From: Gammaproteobacteria bacterium
Lineage (GTDB): Bacteria > Pseudomonadota > Gammaproteobacteria > Acidiferrobacterales > SZUA-150
Assembly (NCBI GenBank): GCA_029880755.1
Contig: JAOUNW010000010.1
Span: 1 to 24,519 of the forward strand
DNA length: 24,519 nucleotides
Reading direction: 5' to 3'
Positions within the stretch are counted from its first letter, which is position 1. Each line of letters opens with the position of its first letter. This document shows, in pieces, positions 6,821 to 14,131 of this stretch. The translations under genes and the position numbers were made by a program. A model generated the notes under the pieces. It had not been told where the DNA came from. It searched no databases and saw only the letters and a program-made list of their open reading frames with translations.

Positions 6821-9244
6821 CTAAATATCCAGGTTACTTACCTCGAGGGCATTTTTTTCAATAAAGTCTCTGCGGGGCTCGACCTGATCACCCATTAGAG
6901 TAGTAAATACATCATCGGCGGCAACGACATCCTCGATGTTTACCTGTAAAAGCCGGCGAGTAGTTGGATCCATAGTTGTCTCCCACAATTGGTCTGGATT
7001 CATTTCGCCCAAGCCTTTATAGCGCTGGATATTTTGTCCCTTCCTTGCTTCCTCCATAATCCACTCCAGCGCATCGCCAAAATGACTTATGGGTTGATTC
7101 TTATCGCCTCGTTTTACCACAGCATGTGCGTTAGTGAACAAATGTTCCAGTCTTTCGCCAAGCTGGCGCATAGCCTGATATTCACTCGAGCGCGCGAAAT
7201 TAACGTCAAGCCTGGTTTCGTGGGCTAAGCCATGCAAATAGTGAATGACAATTATTTCAAATGAATCTGTTATAGGGTCTTGTGCAAGTCTTAATTCATA
7301 TCTATCACCAATTTTTGTATTGTCGCCTAACCGAGCGGTCAGTGCGTTAACAAACTCCTGACTCTGCGATTCGTTGGCCAACAACTCGGGTGTTAAGGAT
7401 GGTAAAAACAACAGGTGCTGCAAAATCTTCTGGTTAAAACGCCTGGCCAAACGAGCGATAGTTTGCTTTACCGAGAGGTAAGAGCGGCTCAAGTCAGCCA
7501 GTGCTGCTCCACTTAACGTGTCGGCACCCCCCTGTTTCAGTTCTAGGGATGCTCCTTCCAAGGCGTTTTCCAACAAATACTCCTGGAGGTCAGTGTCGTC
7601 TTTGAGATATTGCTCCTTCTTGCCGCGCTTTATTTTATAGAGCGGTGGTTGGGCAATGTAGACATAACCCCGCTCTATTAACTCTGGCATCTGGCGATAG
7701 AAAAAAGTCAGCAGCAGGGTGCGGATGTGGGAGCCATCCACATCGGCGTCTGTCATAATAATAATGCGATGATACCGCAACTTACTGATATTAAAATCAT
7801 TTTTACCTATACCTGTTCCCAGGGCGGTAATTAATGTCGCGACTTCTGTTGATGAAAGCATCTTGTCAAATCGTGCGCGCTCAACATTCAGAATTTTTCC
7901 CTTCAACGGCAAAATCGCTTGAAATTTGCGGTCACGGGCCTGCTTCGCCGAACCGCCAGCGGAGTCGCCCTCTACCAGATAGAGCTCGCATTGAGCGGGA
8001 TCACGCTCCTGACAGTCCGCCAGCTTGCCCGGAAGCCCAGCGACATCCAGCGCTCCCTTGCGGCGCGTCATTTCGCGGGCTTTTCTGGCGGCTTCTCTGG
8101 CCCTGGCGGCTTCGATAATCTTATTAATGACCGCTTTAGCATCTGCCGGATTTTCCTCTAGATACTCCGACAACTTTTCGCTGACAATGGATTCCACTGC
8201 GCCTTTTACTTCAGACGAAACCAGCTTATCTTTTGTTTGCGAGGAAAATTTGGGATCCGGCACCTTCACCGACAACACGGCCGTCAGGCCTTCTCGTGCA
8301 TCATCGCCTGTTGTCGCTATTTTGGCTTTTTTGGCTAAACCAGACGTTTCAATGTACTGGTTTAGGGTACGAGTCATCGCTGCCCGCAATCCCGCCAAAT
8401 GGGTTCCACCGTCCCGCTGAGGAATATTGTTTGTATAGCAAAAGATATTTTCCTGGTAAGAGTCATTCCACTGCATGCACAATTCAACTGTAACATTATC
8501 TTTTTGGGCGCTGATATTAATCAGGTTCGGGTGTAGTGGCGTTTTGTTACGGTTCAAATGGCCCACAAAAGCAGCGATTCCGCCCTTGTACTCAAAAACA
8601 TCTTCTTTGGCACTGCGGGCATCCACCAGCACGATTCGCACGCCGGAGTTAAGAAACGAAAGCTCTCTTAGGCGTTTGGCCAAGACATCATAATGAATCG
8701 TGGTGTCGGTAAAGATTTTCGTGCTGGGTTTAAAGTGAATTTCTGTGCCAGTAGTGGTAGTTTCTCCGGTCTCCTCCAGCGGCCCCTGGGGCTCCCCTAG
8801 CTTGTATTGCTGCTGAAAAATCTTGCCATCCCTGCGTATGGTCAGATTTAGGTTTTCTGACAGCGCATTAACCACTGATACCCCGACGCCATGTAAACCG
8901 CCGGAAACTTTATAGGAATTCTGGTCAAATTTACCCCCAGCGTGCAACACTGTCATAATGACTTCCGCAGCTGATCGCCCTTCTTCAGCAATAATACCCG
9001 TGGGAATGCCCCGACCGTTGTCCATAACAGTAATGGAGTCATCGCTGTGGATCGTTGTCCGGATTTCACTACAAAATCCTGCTAACGCTTCGTCTATAGA
9101 GTTGTCCACCACCTCAAAAACCATGTGATGTAGACCGGTTCCGTCATCGGTGTCCCCGATGTACATTCCTGGGCGCTTTCGTACCGCTTCCAGGCCTTTT
9201 AGAACCTGGATACTATCGGAATCGTATTTGGGTTGATTGGCCAT
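6821..9244 (-). CDS. gyrB: DNA gyrase subunit B
   Basis: The ATPase subunit of DNA gyrase, which introduces negative supercoils with GyrA. The 807 aa product matches the long gammaproteobacterial form that carries an extra insertion in the TOPRIM/tail region. GHKL ATPase motifs are visible: EVVDNSIDEAL, DNGRGIPTG and GGLHGVGVSVVNALS. The TOPRIM domain has EGDSAGGSAKQ and DADVDGSHI, with PLKGKILNVE between them. The C-terminal QRYKGLGEMNP is present. The start is ATG at 9244, giving the usual MANQPKYDSDSI-type N-terminus; the binding site is weak (AAAGA). An 82-bp gap to recF holds an extended -10 candidate. No terminator separates it from the convergent flavoprotein gene. Confidence 0.98.
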   Translation of the reverse strand: MANQPKYDSDSIQVLKGLEAVRKRPGMYIGDTDDGTGLHHMVFEVVDNSIDEALAGFCSEIRTTIHSDDSITVMDNGRGIPTGIIAEEGRSAAEVIMTVLHAGGKFDQNSYKVSGGLHGVGVSVVNALSENLNLTIRRDGKIFQQQYKLGEPQGPLEETGETTTTGTEIHFKPSTKIFTDTTIHYDVLAKRLRELSFLNSGVRIVLVDARSAKEDVFEYKGGIAAFVGHLNRNKTPLHPNLINISAQKDNVTVELCMQWNDSYQENIFCYTNNIPQRDGGTHLAGLRAAMTRTLNQYIETSGLAKKAKIATTGDDAREGLTAVLSVKVPDPKFSSQTKDKLVSSEVKGAVESIVSEKLSEYLEENPADAKAVINKIIEAARAREAARKAREMTRRKGALDVAGLPGKLADCQERDPAQCELYLVEGDSAGGSAKQARDRKFQAILPLKGKILNVERARFDKMLSSTEVATLITALGTGIGKNDFNISKLRYHRIIIMTDADVDGSHIRTLLLTFFYRQMPELIERGYVYIAQPPLYKIKRGKKEQYLKDDTDLQEYLLENALEGASLELKQGGADTLSGAALADLSRSYLSVKQTIARLARRFNQKILQHLLFLPSLTPELLANESQSQEFVNALTARLGDNTKIGDRYELRLAQDPITDSFEIIVIHYLHGLAHETRLDVNFARSSEYQAMRQLGERLEHLFTNAHAVVKRGDKNQPISHFGDALEWIMEEARKGQNIQRYKGLGEMNPDQLWETTMDPTTRRLLQVNIEDVVAADDVFTTLMGDQVEPRRDFIEKNALEVSNLDI

Positions 9245-9279
9245 TAAAATGTCTTTATTGATAGTAAATTAAGAGCGGT

Positions 9280-9288
9280 ATTGTATCA
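9280..9288 (-). promoter_or_regulatory. Extended -10 promoter candidate for gyrB
   Basis: On the minus strand TGATACAAT matches the extended -10 pattern TGnTATAAT with one mismatch. It lies in the recF-gyrB gap and predicts a leader of roughly 30 nt before the gyrB ATG. No clear -35 is seen, as is common for extended -10 promoters. Confidence 0.35.
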
Positions 9289-9326
9289 GTTTCTGTATGT
9301 AGTGATGGAGATATTTTTCGGTACGC

Positions 9327-10427
9327 CTAGGCATAGGCTTTGATTTTCTCTTGTAAAAAAGTCCCTTGTTCCACGTGGAACACACGGGCTTCGGGCCAAT
9401 GTTTCAAGGGAACCTGGGACACATCTGTCGCCGTGGCAAACACCTGCAGCTGTAAGCTAGCCAATTTTTTCATCAGCTTGGCCCCGTGAAATTGATCTAA
9501 TTCAGCCGAGATATCGTCTAAAAGCAATAATGGCCTATGGCCTGATGTATTTGCGAGCAACTCCATTTGGGCCAGACAAAGGGCGATCACCCCCAGTTTC
9601 TGTTGACCATTTGACGCGAAATCGGCCATTCTTTCGTTATTAATCCTGAATACAATATCGGCGCGGTGAGGGCCAGAATGGGTTATACCACGCTGATAAT
9701 CTCGTTCTCGGTCTTTTTGGAGTGCCTGCTCAAAGGACACCCCGTCACCCCAACCCTTAAGAAGCTCGAGAGTTAACGTTGTTGCACCGGAGTCAGAATA
9801 AATCCAGCCGTAATCACAAAGAACTGAGTTAAGATGGTCTAAATAAAACAAGCGAAAATTATTCAAAGACTTGGCGGTGGGTATTAATGACTTATCTAGC
9901 GCTTCTAGCAGCCGCTGTGATGCCCTCTCTTTTAGAGCGGCATTACGCTGTTTTATCAGTCGCCGGTAACGCAACCAAATTTCATAGAAATCTGGTTCCA
10001 CGTGAAACAGCCCCCAATCCAGTGTCGCCCTTCTTTGCTTCGCGCTATGTAAGAAACCGAAGTGGCTGTCGGCGGTTATACACTGAAGCGGGAAAACCTT
10101 TGCGAGGGTTGCCACTTTTTTCTCTGTAACACCATTGATCTTTATCTCAAAGCCCTTCTGGATTCTTTTAATACCTACGGTTGTTGCCAATCCGCCTGTA
10201 TTTATATAACGACCAGTGACGGAAAAATCCTGGCTGTTCCGACGCATAATATCCTTGGTTTGGGTGGTTCTGAAGGACTTACCAACCCCCAGAATATGAA
10301 TCGCTTCCAAAAGGCTCGTTTTGCCGCTTCCGTTGTCACCCGCTAAAACATTGATACTTGGTCCCGGTTCCATGCGAGTAAAATCTATGTTTCTGACGCG
10401 ACGAACTTCTAAAAGGCCGAGGGGCAT
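9327..10427 (-). CDS. recF: DNA replication and repair protein RecF
   Basis: RecF is an SMC-like ATPase that helps load RecA at gaps through RecFOR. It is 366 aa, a normal length. Walker A is in LAGDNGSGKTSLLEAI near the N-terminus. The family signature THSGPHRADI, the ABC-type signature SNGQQK and Walker B LLLLDDISAELD follow in the expected order. The start is ATG at 10427 with a strong AAGGAG 4 nt upstream. It sits 45 bp after dnaN and 82 bp before gyrB, in the conserved dnaA-dnaN-recF-gyrB order. Confidence 0.97.
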   Translation of the reverse strand: MPLGLLEVRRVRNIDFTRMEPGPSINVLAGDNGSGKTSLLEAIHILGVGKSFRTTQTKDIMRRNSQDFSVTGRYINTGGLATTVGIKRIQKGFEIKINGVTEKKVATLAKVFPLQCITADSHFGFLHSAKQRRATLDWGLFHVEPDFYEIWLRYRRLIKQRNAALKERASQRLLEALDKSLIPTAKSLNNFRLFYLDHLNSVLCDYGWIYSDSGATTLTLELLKGWGDGVSFEQALQKDRERDYQRGITHSGPHRADIVFRINNERMADFASNGQQKLGVIALCLAQMELLANTSGHRPLLLLDDISAELDQFHGAKLMKKLASLQLQVFATATDVSQVPLKHWPEARVFHVEQGTFLQEKIKAYA

Positions 10428-10472
10428 TTAACTCCTTTTTCACCATGACTTTATTATTTGGCGAACCATCAC

Positions 10473-11573
10473 CTACAGCCTCATTGGCATAACAACGTAT
10501 TTTGTCGCGGTATCACCAGGGGCGTTTAGTACTGCGCTGCTGTTTGTATCATTTAAGCCAAAAATTACGTCCTTGCTGTCCAGGGCGCTTACAGCTTCTA
10601 TGACATAGTTTGAATTAAACCCTATTTCGAGTTCATCGCCGCTATAATCAATAGCAACTTCTTCTTGGGCCTCTTCCTGCTCGGGGTTATGCGCACTTAT
10701 AACCATGGCATTTTTTTGAATATTGAACCTCAGTCCCCTGAATTTTTCATTAGACAATATCGCAGCACGATTCAGGGCGTCTTTAAATGCTTCTTTCTCC
10801 ACTTTCACCAGTTTTGTCTGAGCGCTAGGTATAACTTTGTGATAATCCGGAAAGCGCCCATCAATTAATTTTGACGTCACCGTTAACTCTTTGAGCTTTG
10901 CTCGTATATGATTGGCGTTTATGTCTATATCTACTTTTTCCTTTTTGTCTTCCATAAATCTCGCCAGCTCCAAAACACCTTTTCTTGGTAATATAATCTG
11001 CCTTGTCTCACCACAATCTTGATTTAATCCAACCTCACTTATTCCCAATCTATGACCATCGGTGCCAACAGCACGTAACACCTTTCCTGAAAACTCTAAT
11101 AACAAGCCGTTCAAGTAATACCTAACATCCTGTTGGGCCATACAAAACTGGGTTTTATCCAGAAGTTTTTTAAACGCATCTTGTTGAATTTCCAGAGATA
11201 AATCCCATTTCCCCACTTCAAGATTTGGAAATTCTCCTGTTGGCAGGGTCATTAGTGTGAATCGGCTTCGCCCCGAGGTAACAATGGCCTTGTCGCTTTC
11301 CACCGTTATTTTGATAACGGCATCTGTCGGCAATGCTCTGCATATATCTAACAGCTTTCTGGCGGGTATCGTAATTTCCCCCCCCCCGTCTGTTTCACCT
11401 TGCAACTGGCTTACTACCTCAATCTCAAGGTCGGTACCGGTTAGGCTGATTTGGTTTCCTTGGCAGCGGATTAATAAATTGGACAGAATTGGTAATGTCT
11501 GTCTACGCTCAACAATACCGGCGACCTGGTTGAGAGGTTTGATTAATTCTTCTCTATTGATGCTTATGTGCAT
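10473..11573 (-). CDS. dnaN: DNA polymerase III beta subunit (sliding clamp)
   Basis: The ring-shaped clamp that holds DNA polymerase III on DNA. The 366 aa product shows the start MHISINREELIKPLNQV, the segment IVERRQTLPILSNLLI, PARKLLDICRALP and the C-terminal YVVMPMRL typical of beta clamps. ATG at 11573 has AAGGA upstream. One oddity is a run of ten consecutive G on the coding strand (11378-11387) coding for three Gly in the loop before the ITIPARK strand. It is in frame, but it is an unusual slippage-prone tract for an essential gene. Confidence 0.98.
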   Translation of the reverse strand: MHISINREELIKPLNQVAGIVERRQTLPILSNLLIRCQGNQISLTGTDLEIEVVSQLQGETDGGGEITIPARKLLDICRALPTDAVIKITVESDKAIVTSGRSRFTLMTLPTGEFPNLEVGKWDLSLEIQQDAFKKLLDKTQFCMAQQDVRYYLNGLLLEFSGKVLRAVGTDGHRLGISEVGLNQDCGETRQIILPRKGVLELARFMEDKKEKVDIDINANHIRAKLKELTVTSKLIDGRFPDYHKVIPSAQTKLVKVEKEAFKDALNRAAILSNEKFRGLRFNIQKNAMVISAHNPEQEEAQEEVAIDYSGDELEIGFNSNYVIEAVSALDSKDVIFGLNDTNSSAVLNAPGDTATKYVVMPMRL

Positions 11574-11649
11574 CGCTTCGTTATCCTTGTTTTATATTTA
11601 AAGTATTTTATAAATCTTAGTAATAGTTATTATTAGTACTGTCACATTC

Positions 11650-11658
11650 TGTTGATAA
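11650..11658 (-). promoter_or_regulatory. DnaA-box-like site TTATCAACA
   Basis: On the minus strand it reads TTATCAACA, one change from TTATCCACA. It lies directly beside the AT-rich stretch in the dnaA-dnaN gap. Confidence 0.4.
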
Positions 11659-11815
11659 CCCTAAAATCGCATTATGAATGAATATGTTAGTTCTTTCAAA
11701 ACCCTGTTTATAAGTTAGCCAAACCCTTTGTATTTTATCGGGACAAAACTGAATAGCTTTTCTGTTTTTCCAAAAAGGGTCGACTTGTTCAATTTTCAAC
11801 ATTTTTCTCCCGCCG

Positions 11816-11824
11816 TTATCAACA
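11816..11824 (+). promoter_or_regulatory. DnaA-box-like site TTATCAACA
   Basis: The same nonamer as at 11650-11658 but in the opposite orientation, 16 bp beyond the dnaA stop codon. The repetition of an identical variant suggests it is a host-preferred DnaA site rather than chance. Confidence 0.4.
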
Positions 11825-11839
11825 GGATTATCCCAGGTT

Positions 11840-13192
11840 TCAGGCCCCCAAGATACGCATCAAATTATCGTAGTCTTCTTTGACTCTTATATCTTTCTGT
11901 ACTAACTCGGCCACCTTGCGGCAAGCATGAAGTACGGTAGTATGATCCCTTCCTCCAAAACTATCTCCAATTTCGGGGAGACTATGTTGCGTCAGTTCTT
12001 TTGCGATAGCCATGGCTATTTGTCGCGGTCGGGCTATTTGTCGGGATCGTGTTTTGGCATGTAAATCAGAAATCCTTATTTTAAAATATTCCGCCACTGT
12101 TTTTTGGATATTGTTAATCGTGACCAGTCTTTCCTGAAAAGCCAATAAGTCCTTTAGGCTGTCGCTGGCTAAACCTAAATTTATTTCCTTGCCAGTGAAC
12201 GAGGCATTGGCCGTAACCCTTCGCAAGGCACCTTCAAGCTCCCTCACGTTAGAACGAACCCGTTTCGCAATAAAAAACGCCACGTCGTCTGGCAATTCAA
12301 TGCCGTCAGAAATGGCTTTTTTCTTTAAAATAGCCACCCTGGTTTCCAGCTCGGGTGGCTCTATAGAGACAGTGAGACCTGACCCAAACCGCGAGACCAG
12401 TCTTTCTTCCACCCCCACGAGCTCTTTTGGATAACGGTCGGCGGTAATAATAACCTGTCTTTGTCCTTCTAATAATGCATTAAACGTGTGGAAAAATTCT
12501 TCTTGTGAGCGTTCCTTTCCGACAAAAAATTGAATGTCGTCGATAAGTAAAGCGTCCAAGGTCCGATAAAACTTTTTAAATTCGTTTATGGCGTTATGCT
12601 GCAACGCCTTAACCATGTCTGCTACAAACCTCTCCGAGTGGATATAAGCAACCTTGGCATCCGGTTCATGGTTTATCATCAGGTTGCCTGCTGCCTGCAT
12701 TAAATGGGTTTTTCCTAAACCAACACCCCCGTAAATAAATAGTGGGTTATACGCCCCACCCGGATTTTCCCCTACCTGGCGGGCAGCGGCCCTGGCCAGC
12801 TGGTTGGACTTACCCTCCACGTGGGTTTCGAAAACAAATTCTGAATTTAGTCTCCCGGCTATGGGTCCCGCGCCTCTGTCAATTTTTACGGGCTGACTGC
12901 TTGTTATGACGCCTGTTTTGCTCGGTACCCCTTTTTTGGGGTTAGCCTGACTACCTACCTCTATTTGCACGGTTAAGTCTTTCTCTTCGCTAAACTGCCC
13001 TATTAGCTCGATAATCCTGTCCATAAACTTGTCCCGCACCCAATCCATGACAAACCGATTAGGCGCCAGCAGACGAACCCGTTTTTTTTCTTTAATAACC
13101 TGAAGCGGTCTGATCCATGTGCTGAACTGCTGGGCCGAGAGTTCATCTTCGAGCCGCTCAGCACATTTTTTCCAAAGACTCGTTTGAGCCAC
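11840..13192 (-). CDS. dnaA: Chromosomal replication initiator protein DnaA
   Basis: DnaA binds origin boxes as ATP-DnaA and melts the origin. The 450 aa product has all four domains: the N-terminal SLWKKCAERLEDEL domain (I); a short variable linker (II, about residues 85-110); the AAA+ domain with Walker A GGVGLGKTHLMQA, Walker B LLIDDIQFF and VSRFGSGL (III); and the DNA-binding helix-turn-helix with signature GGRDHTTVLHA (IV). The start is GTG at 13192 with GAGG about 8 nt upstream, giving the normal N-terminus. It is divergent from rpmH across 193 bp that hold a DnaA box over its likely promoter, consistent with autoregulation. Confidence 0.98.
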   Translation of the reverse strand: MAQTSLWKKCAERLEDELSAQQFSTWIRPLQVIKEKKRVRLLAPNRFVMDWVRDKFMDRIIELIGQFSEEKDLTVQIEVGSQANPKKGVPSKTGVITSSQPVKIDRGAGPIAGRLNSEFVFETHVEGKSNQLARAAARQVGENPGGAYNPLFIYGGVGLGKTHLMQAAGNLMINHEPDAKVAYIHSERFVADMVKALQHNAINEFKKFYRTLDALLIDDIQFFVGKERSQEEFFHTFNALLEGQRQVIITADRYPKELVGVEERLVSRFGSGLTVSIEPPELETRVAILKKKAISDGIELPDDVAFFIAKRVRSNVRELEGALRRVTANASFTGKEINLGLASDSLKDLLAFQERLVTINNIQKTVAEYFKIRISDLHAKTRSRQIARPRQIAMAIAKELTQHSLPEIGDSFGGRDHTTVLHACRKVAELVQKDIRVKEDYDNLMRILGA

Positions 13193-13247
13193 TTTACGAT
13201 ACCTCAGTCAATTCCGGGAAGACCGGTGAGTCTAGCGCCGCTTGCCA

Positions 13248-13275
13248 AAGTTATCCACAGGCAATTCTGAACCAA
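13248..13275 (-). promoter_or_regulatory. Candidate dnaA promoter overlapping a DnaA box
   Basis: On the minus strand TTGGTT (13275-13270) and TAACTT (13253-13248) are 16 bp apart, about 55 bp before the dnaA GTG. The -10 shares bases with the perfect DnaA box at 13251-13259, the expected geometry for autorepression by DnaA. The hexamers are modest matches. Confidence 0.35.
13251..13259 (+). promoter_or_regulatory. Perfect DnaA box TTATCCACA
   Basis: An exact consensus DnaA box, the only perfect one I see in the dnaA flanking gaps. It lies between dnaA and rpmH and may serve dnaA autoregulation, the origin, or both. Confidence 0.75.
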
Positions 13276-13303
13276 CATTTTTGACAGATATTTCAGCTTT
13301 TTG

Positions 13304-13333
13304 TTGACAAACCGGTGGCGAAACCAGTACCTT
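13304..13333 (+). promoter_or_regulatory. Candidate rpmH promoter with GC-rich discriminator
   Basis: TTGACA (13304-13309) is followed after 18 bp by TACCTT (13328-13333), then by a GC-rich CCCGGCCCG. A perfect -35, a poor -10 and a GC-rich discriminator is the look of growth-rate/stringently controlled ribosomal promoters. A second TTGACA at 13281-13286 lies upstream. Confidence 0.4.
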
Positions 13334-13385
13334 TCCCGGCCCGTCGTAAGGCGGCGAATTTATGATTTAAAAGGTATCCAGGACA

Positions 13386-13520
13386 ATGAAACGCACATTC
13401 CAACCCAGTGTTTTAAAACGCAAGCGCACCCACGGTTTTCGCGCCCGAATGAAAACTGCTGCAGGCCGCGCGATATTGCGTGCCCGCCGCGCCAAGGGCC
13501 GAGCGCAACTCAGCGCCTGA
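13386..13520 (+). CDS. rpmH: 50S ribosomal protein L34
   Basis: A 44-residue, very basic ribosomal protein of the large subunit. The sequence begins MKRTFQPSVLKRKRTHGFRA, the near-invariant L34 N-terminus, and continues with RMKT and GRAILRARRAKGR, ending QLSA. The start is ATG at 13386 with AGGA just upstream. It is divergent from dnaA and directly precedes rnpA (9 bp), the universal rpmH-rnpA arrangement. Nothing is unusual in it. Confidence 0.98.
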   Translation: MKRTFQPSVLKRKRTHGFRARMKTAAGRAILRARRAKGRAQLSA

Positions 13521-13529
13521 TTTTGCTTG

Positions 13530-13889
13530 GTGACAACCCGTGAGGGATTTCCCAAGTCTTGTCGATTAACCGAAACCGGCGTATATAAGGCCGCATTTGA
13601 GGCTGGGCACCTATCGCGAGATCGGTTTTTTGCCATTTATCTGGTGCACAACTCTGATTCCAACAGCCGCTTGGGGCTAGCCGTTTCCAGGCGGGTATCG
13701 CCGAAATCAGCGATTCGAAACGCGATAAAACGACAAATACGGGAATGGTTTCGGAAAAACCGTCAGTTTCTAGAGGGGTGGGATGTGGTGGTTGTGGCAC
13801 AAAATGGGGTTGCCGGCGTATCACCGCTTAAAATGCGACAATCTCTTGAGCAACACTGGCAAAAGCTCGTTAAAACATGCGAACGTTAA
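13530..13889 (+). CDS. rnpA: Ribonuclease P protein component
   Basis: The protein subunit of RNase P, which assists the catalytic RNA in trimming tRNA 5' leaders. About 119 aa. The N-terminal FPKSCRLTETGVYKAAFE corresponds to the usual FP..xRL...xF..vf pattern. The RNR-type motif is present as RLGLAVSRRVSPKSAIRNAIKRQIREWFR, with its conserved basic residues. The start is taken as GTG 13530; TTG 13527 is one codon earlier, and neither has a visible Shine-Dalgarno sequence, so coupling to rpmH translation is likely. Its 3' end overlaps yidD by 13 bp. Confidence 0.96.
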   Translation: MTTREGFPKSCRLTETGVYKAAFEAGHLSRDRFFAIYLVHNSDSNSRLGLAVSRRVSPKSAIRNAIKRQIREWFRKNRQFLEGWDVVVVAQNGVAGVSPLKMRQSLEQHWQKLVKTCER

Positions 13890-14128
13890 TTCTGGGAATA
13901 ATCCGCTTTTACCGCATAGCGGTCAGCCCGTTTATCGGACGGCACTGTCGTTTTGAGCCCAGTTGTTCCGCTTATGCGGCGACGGCGATCGAGAGGCACG
14001 GGGTATTAAAGGGCAGTAGGCTAACCGTGCGGCGTTTGAGCAGATGCCATCCATGGCATGCGGGAGGATTTGACCCGGTGCCCGACGTTTGTTTACCTGA
14101 TGCCCACCACTTAAATAAAAATAATTGA
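13877..14128 (+). CDS. yidD: Membrane protein insertion efficiency factor YidD
   Basis: A small membrane-associated protein that aids insertion of inner membrane proteins by YidC. The 83 residues include the complete family pattern: FYRIAVSPFIGRHCRFEPSC, SAYAATAIERHGVLKG and RLSRCHPWHAGGFDPVP, with its conserved cysteines. The start is ATG at 13877, inside the end of rnpA, so translation is probably coupled. It is followed 3 bp later by yidC, its functional partner. Confidence 0.96.
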   Translation: MRTLILGIIRFYRIAVSPFIGRHCRFEPSCSAYAATAIERHGVLKGSRLTVRRLSRCHPWHAGGFDPVPDVCLPDAHHLNKNN

Positions 14129-14131
14129 TTT

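Larger units (their letters stand above)
11583..11836. other. Candidate origin/DnaA-binding region between dnaA and dnaN
   Basis: This 266-bp gap has an AT-rich segment (about 11588-11638) containing a run of TAG/TAA/TTA triplets (11618-11635), next to TGTTGATAA (11650-11658). A second near-box TTATCAACA (11816-11824) is oppositely oriented. AT-rich DNA plus DnaA-box-like sites beside dnaA is the layout of an unwinding element. Both boxes differ from consensus at one position, and no cluster of perfect boxes is present, so origin identity is only suggested. Confidence 0.35.

Noticed and set aside
13302..13314. TTGTCAACA on the minus strand as another DnaA box
   Set aside because: It differs from consensus at two key positions and coincides with the rpmH -35 element.
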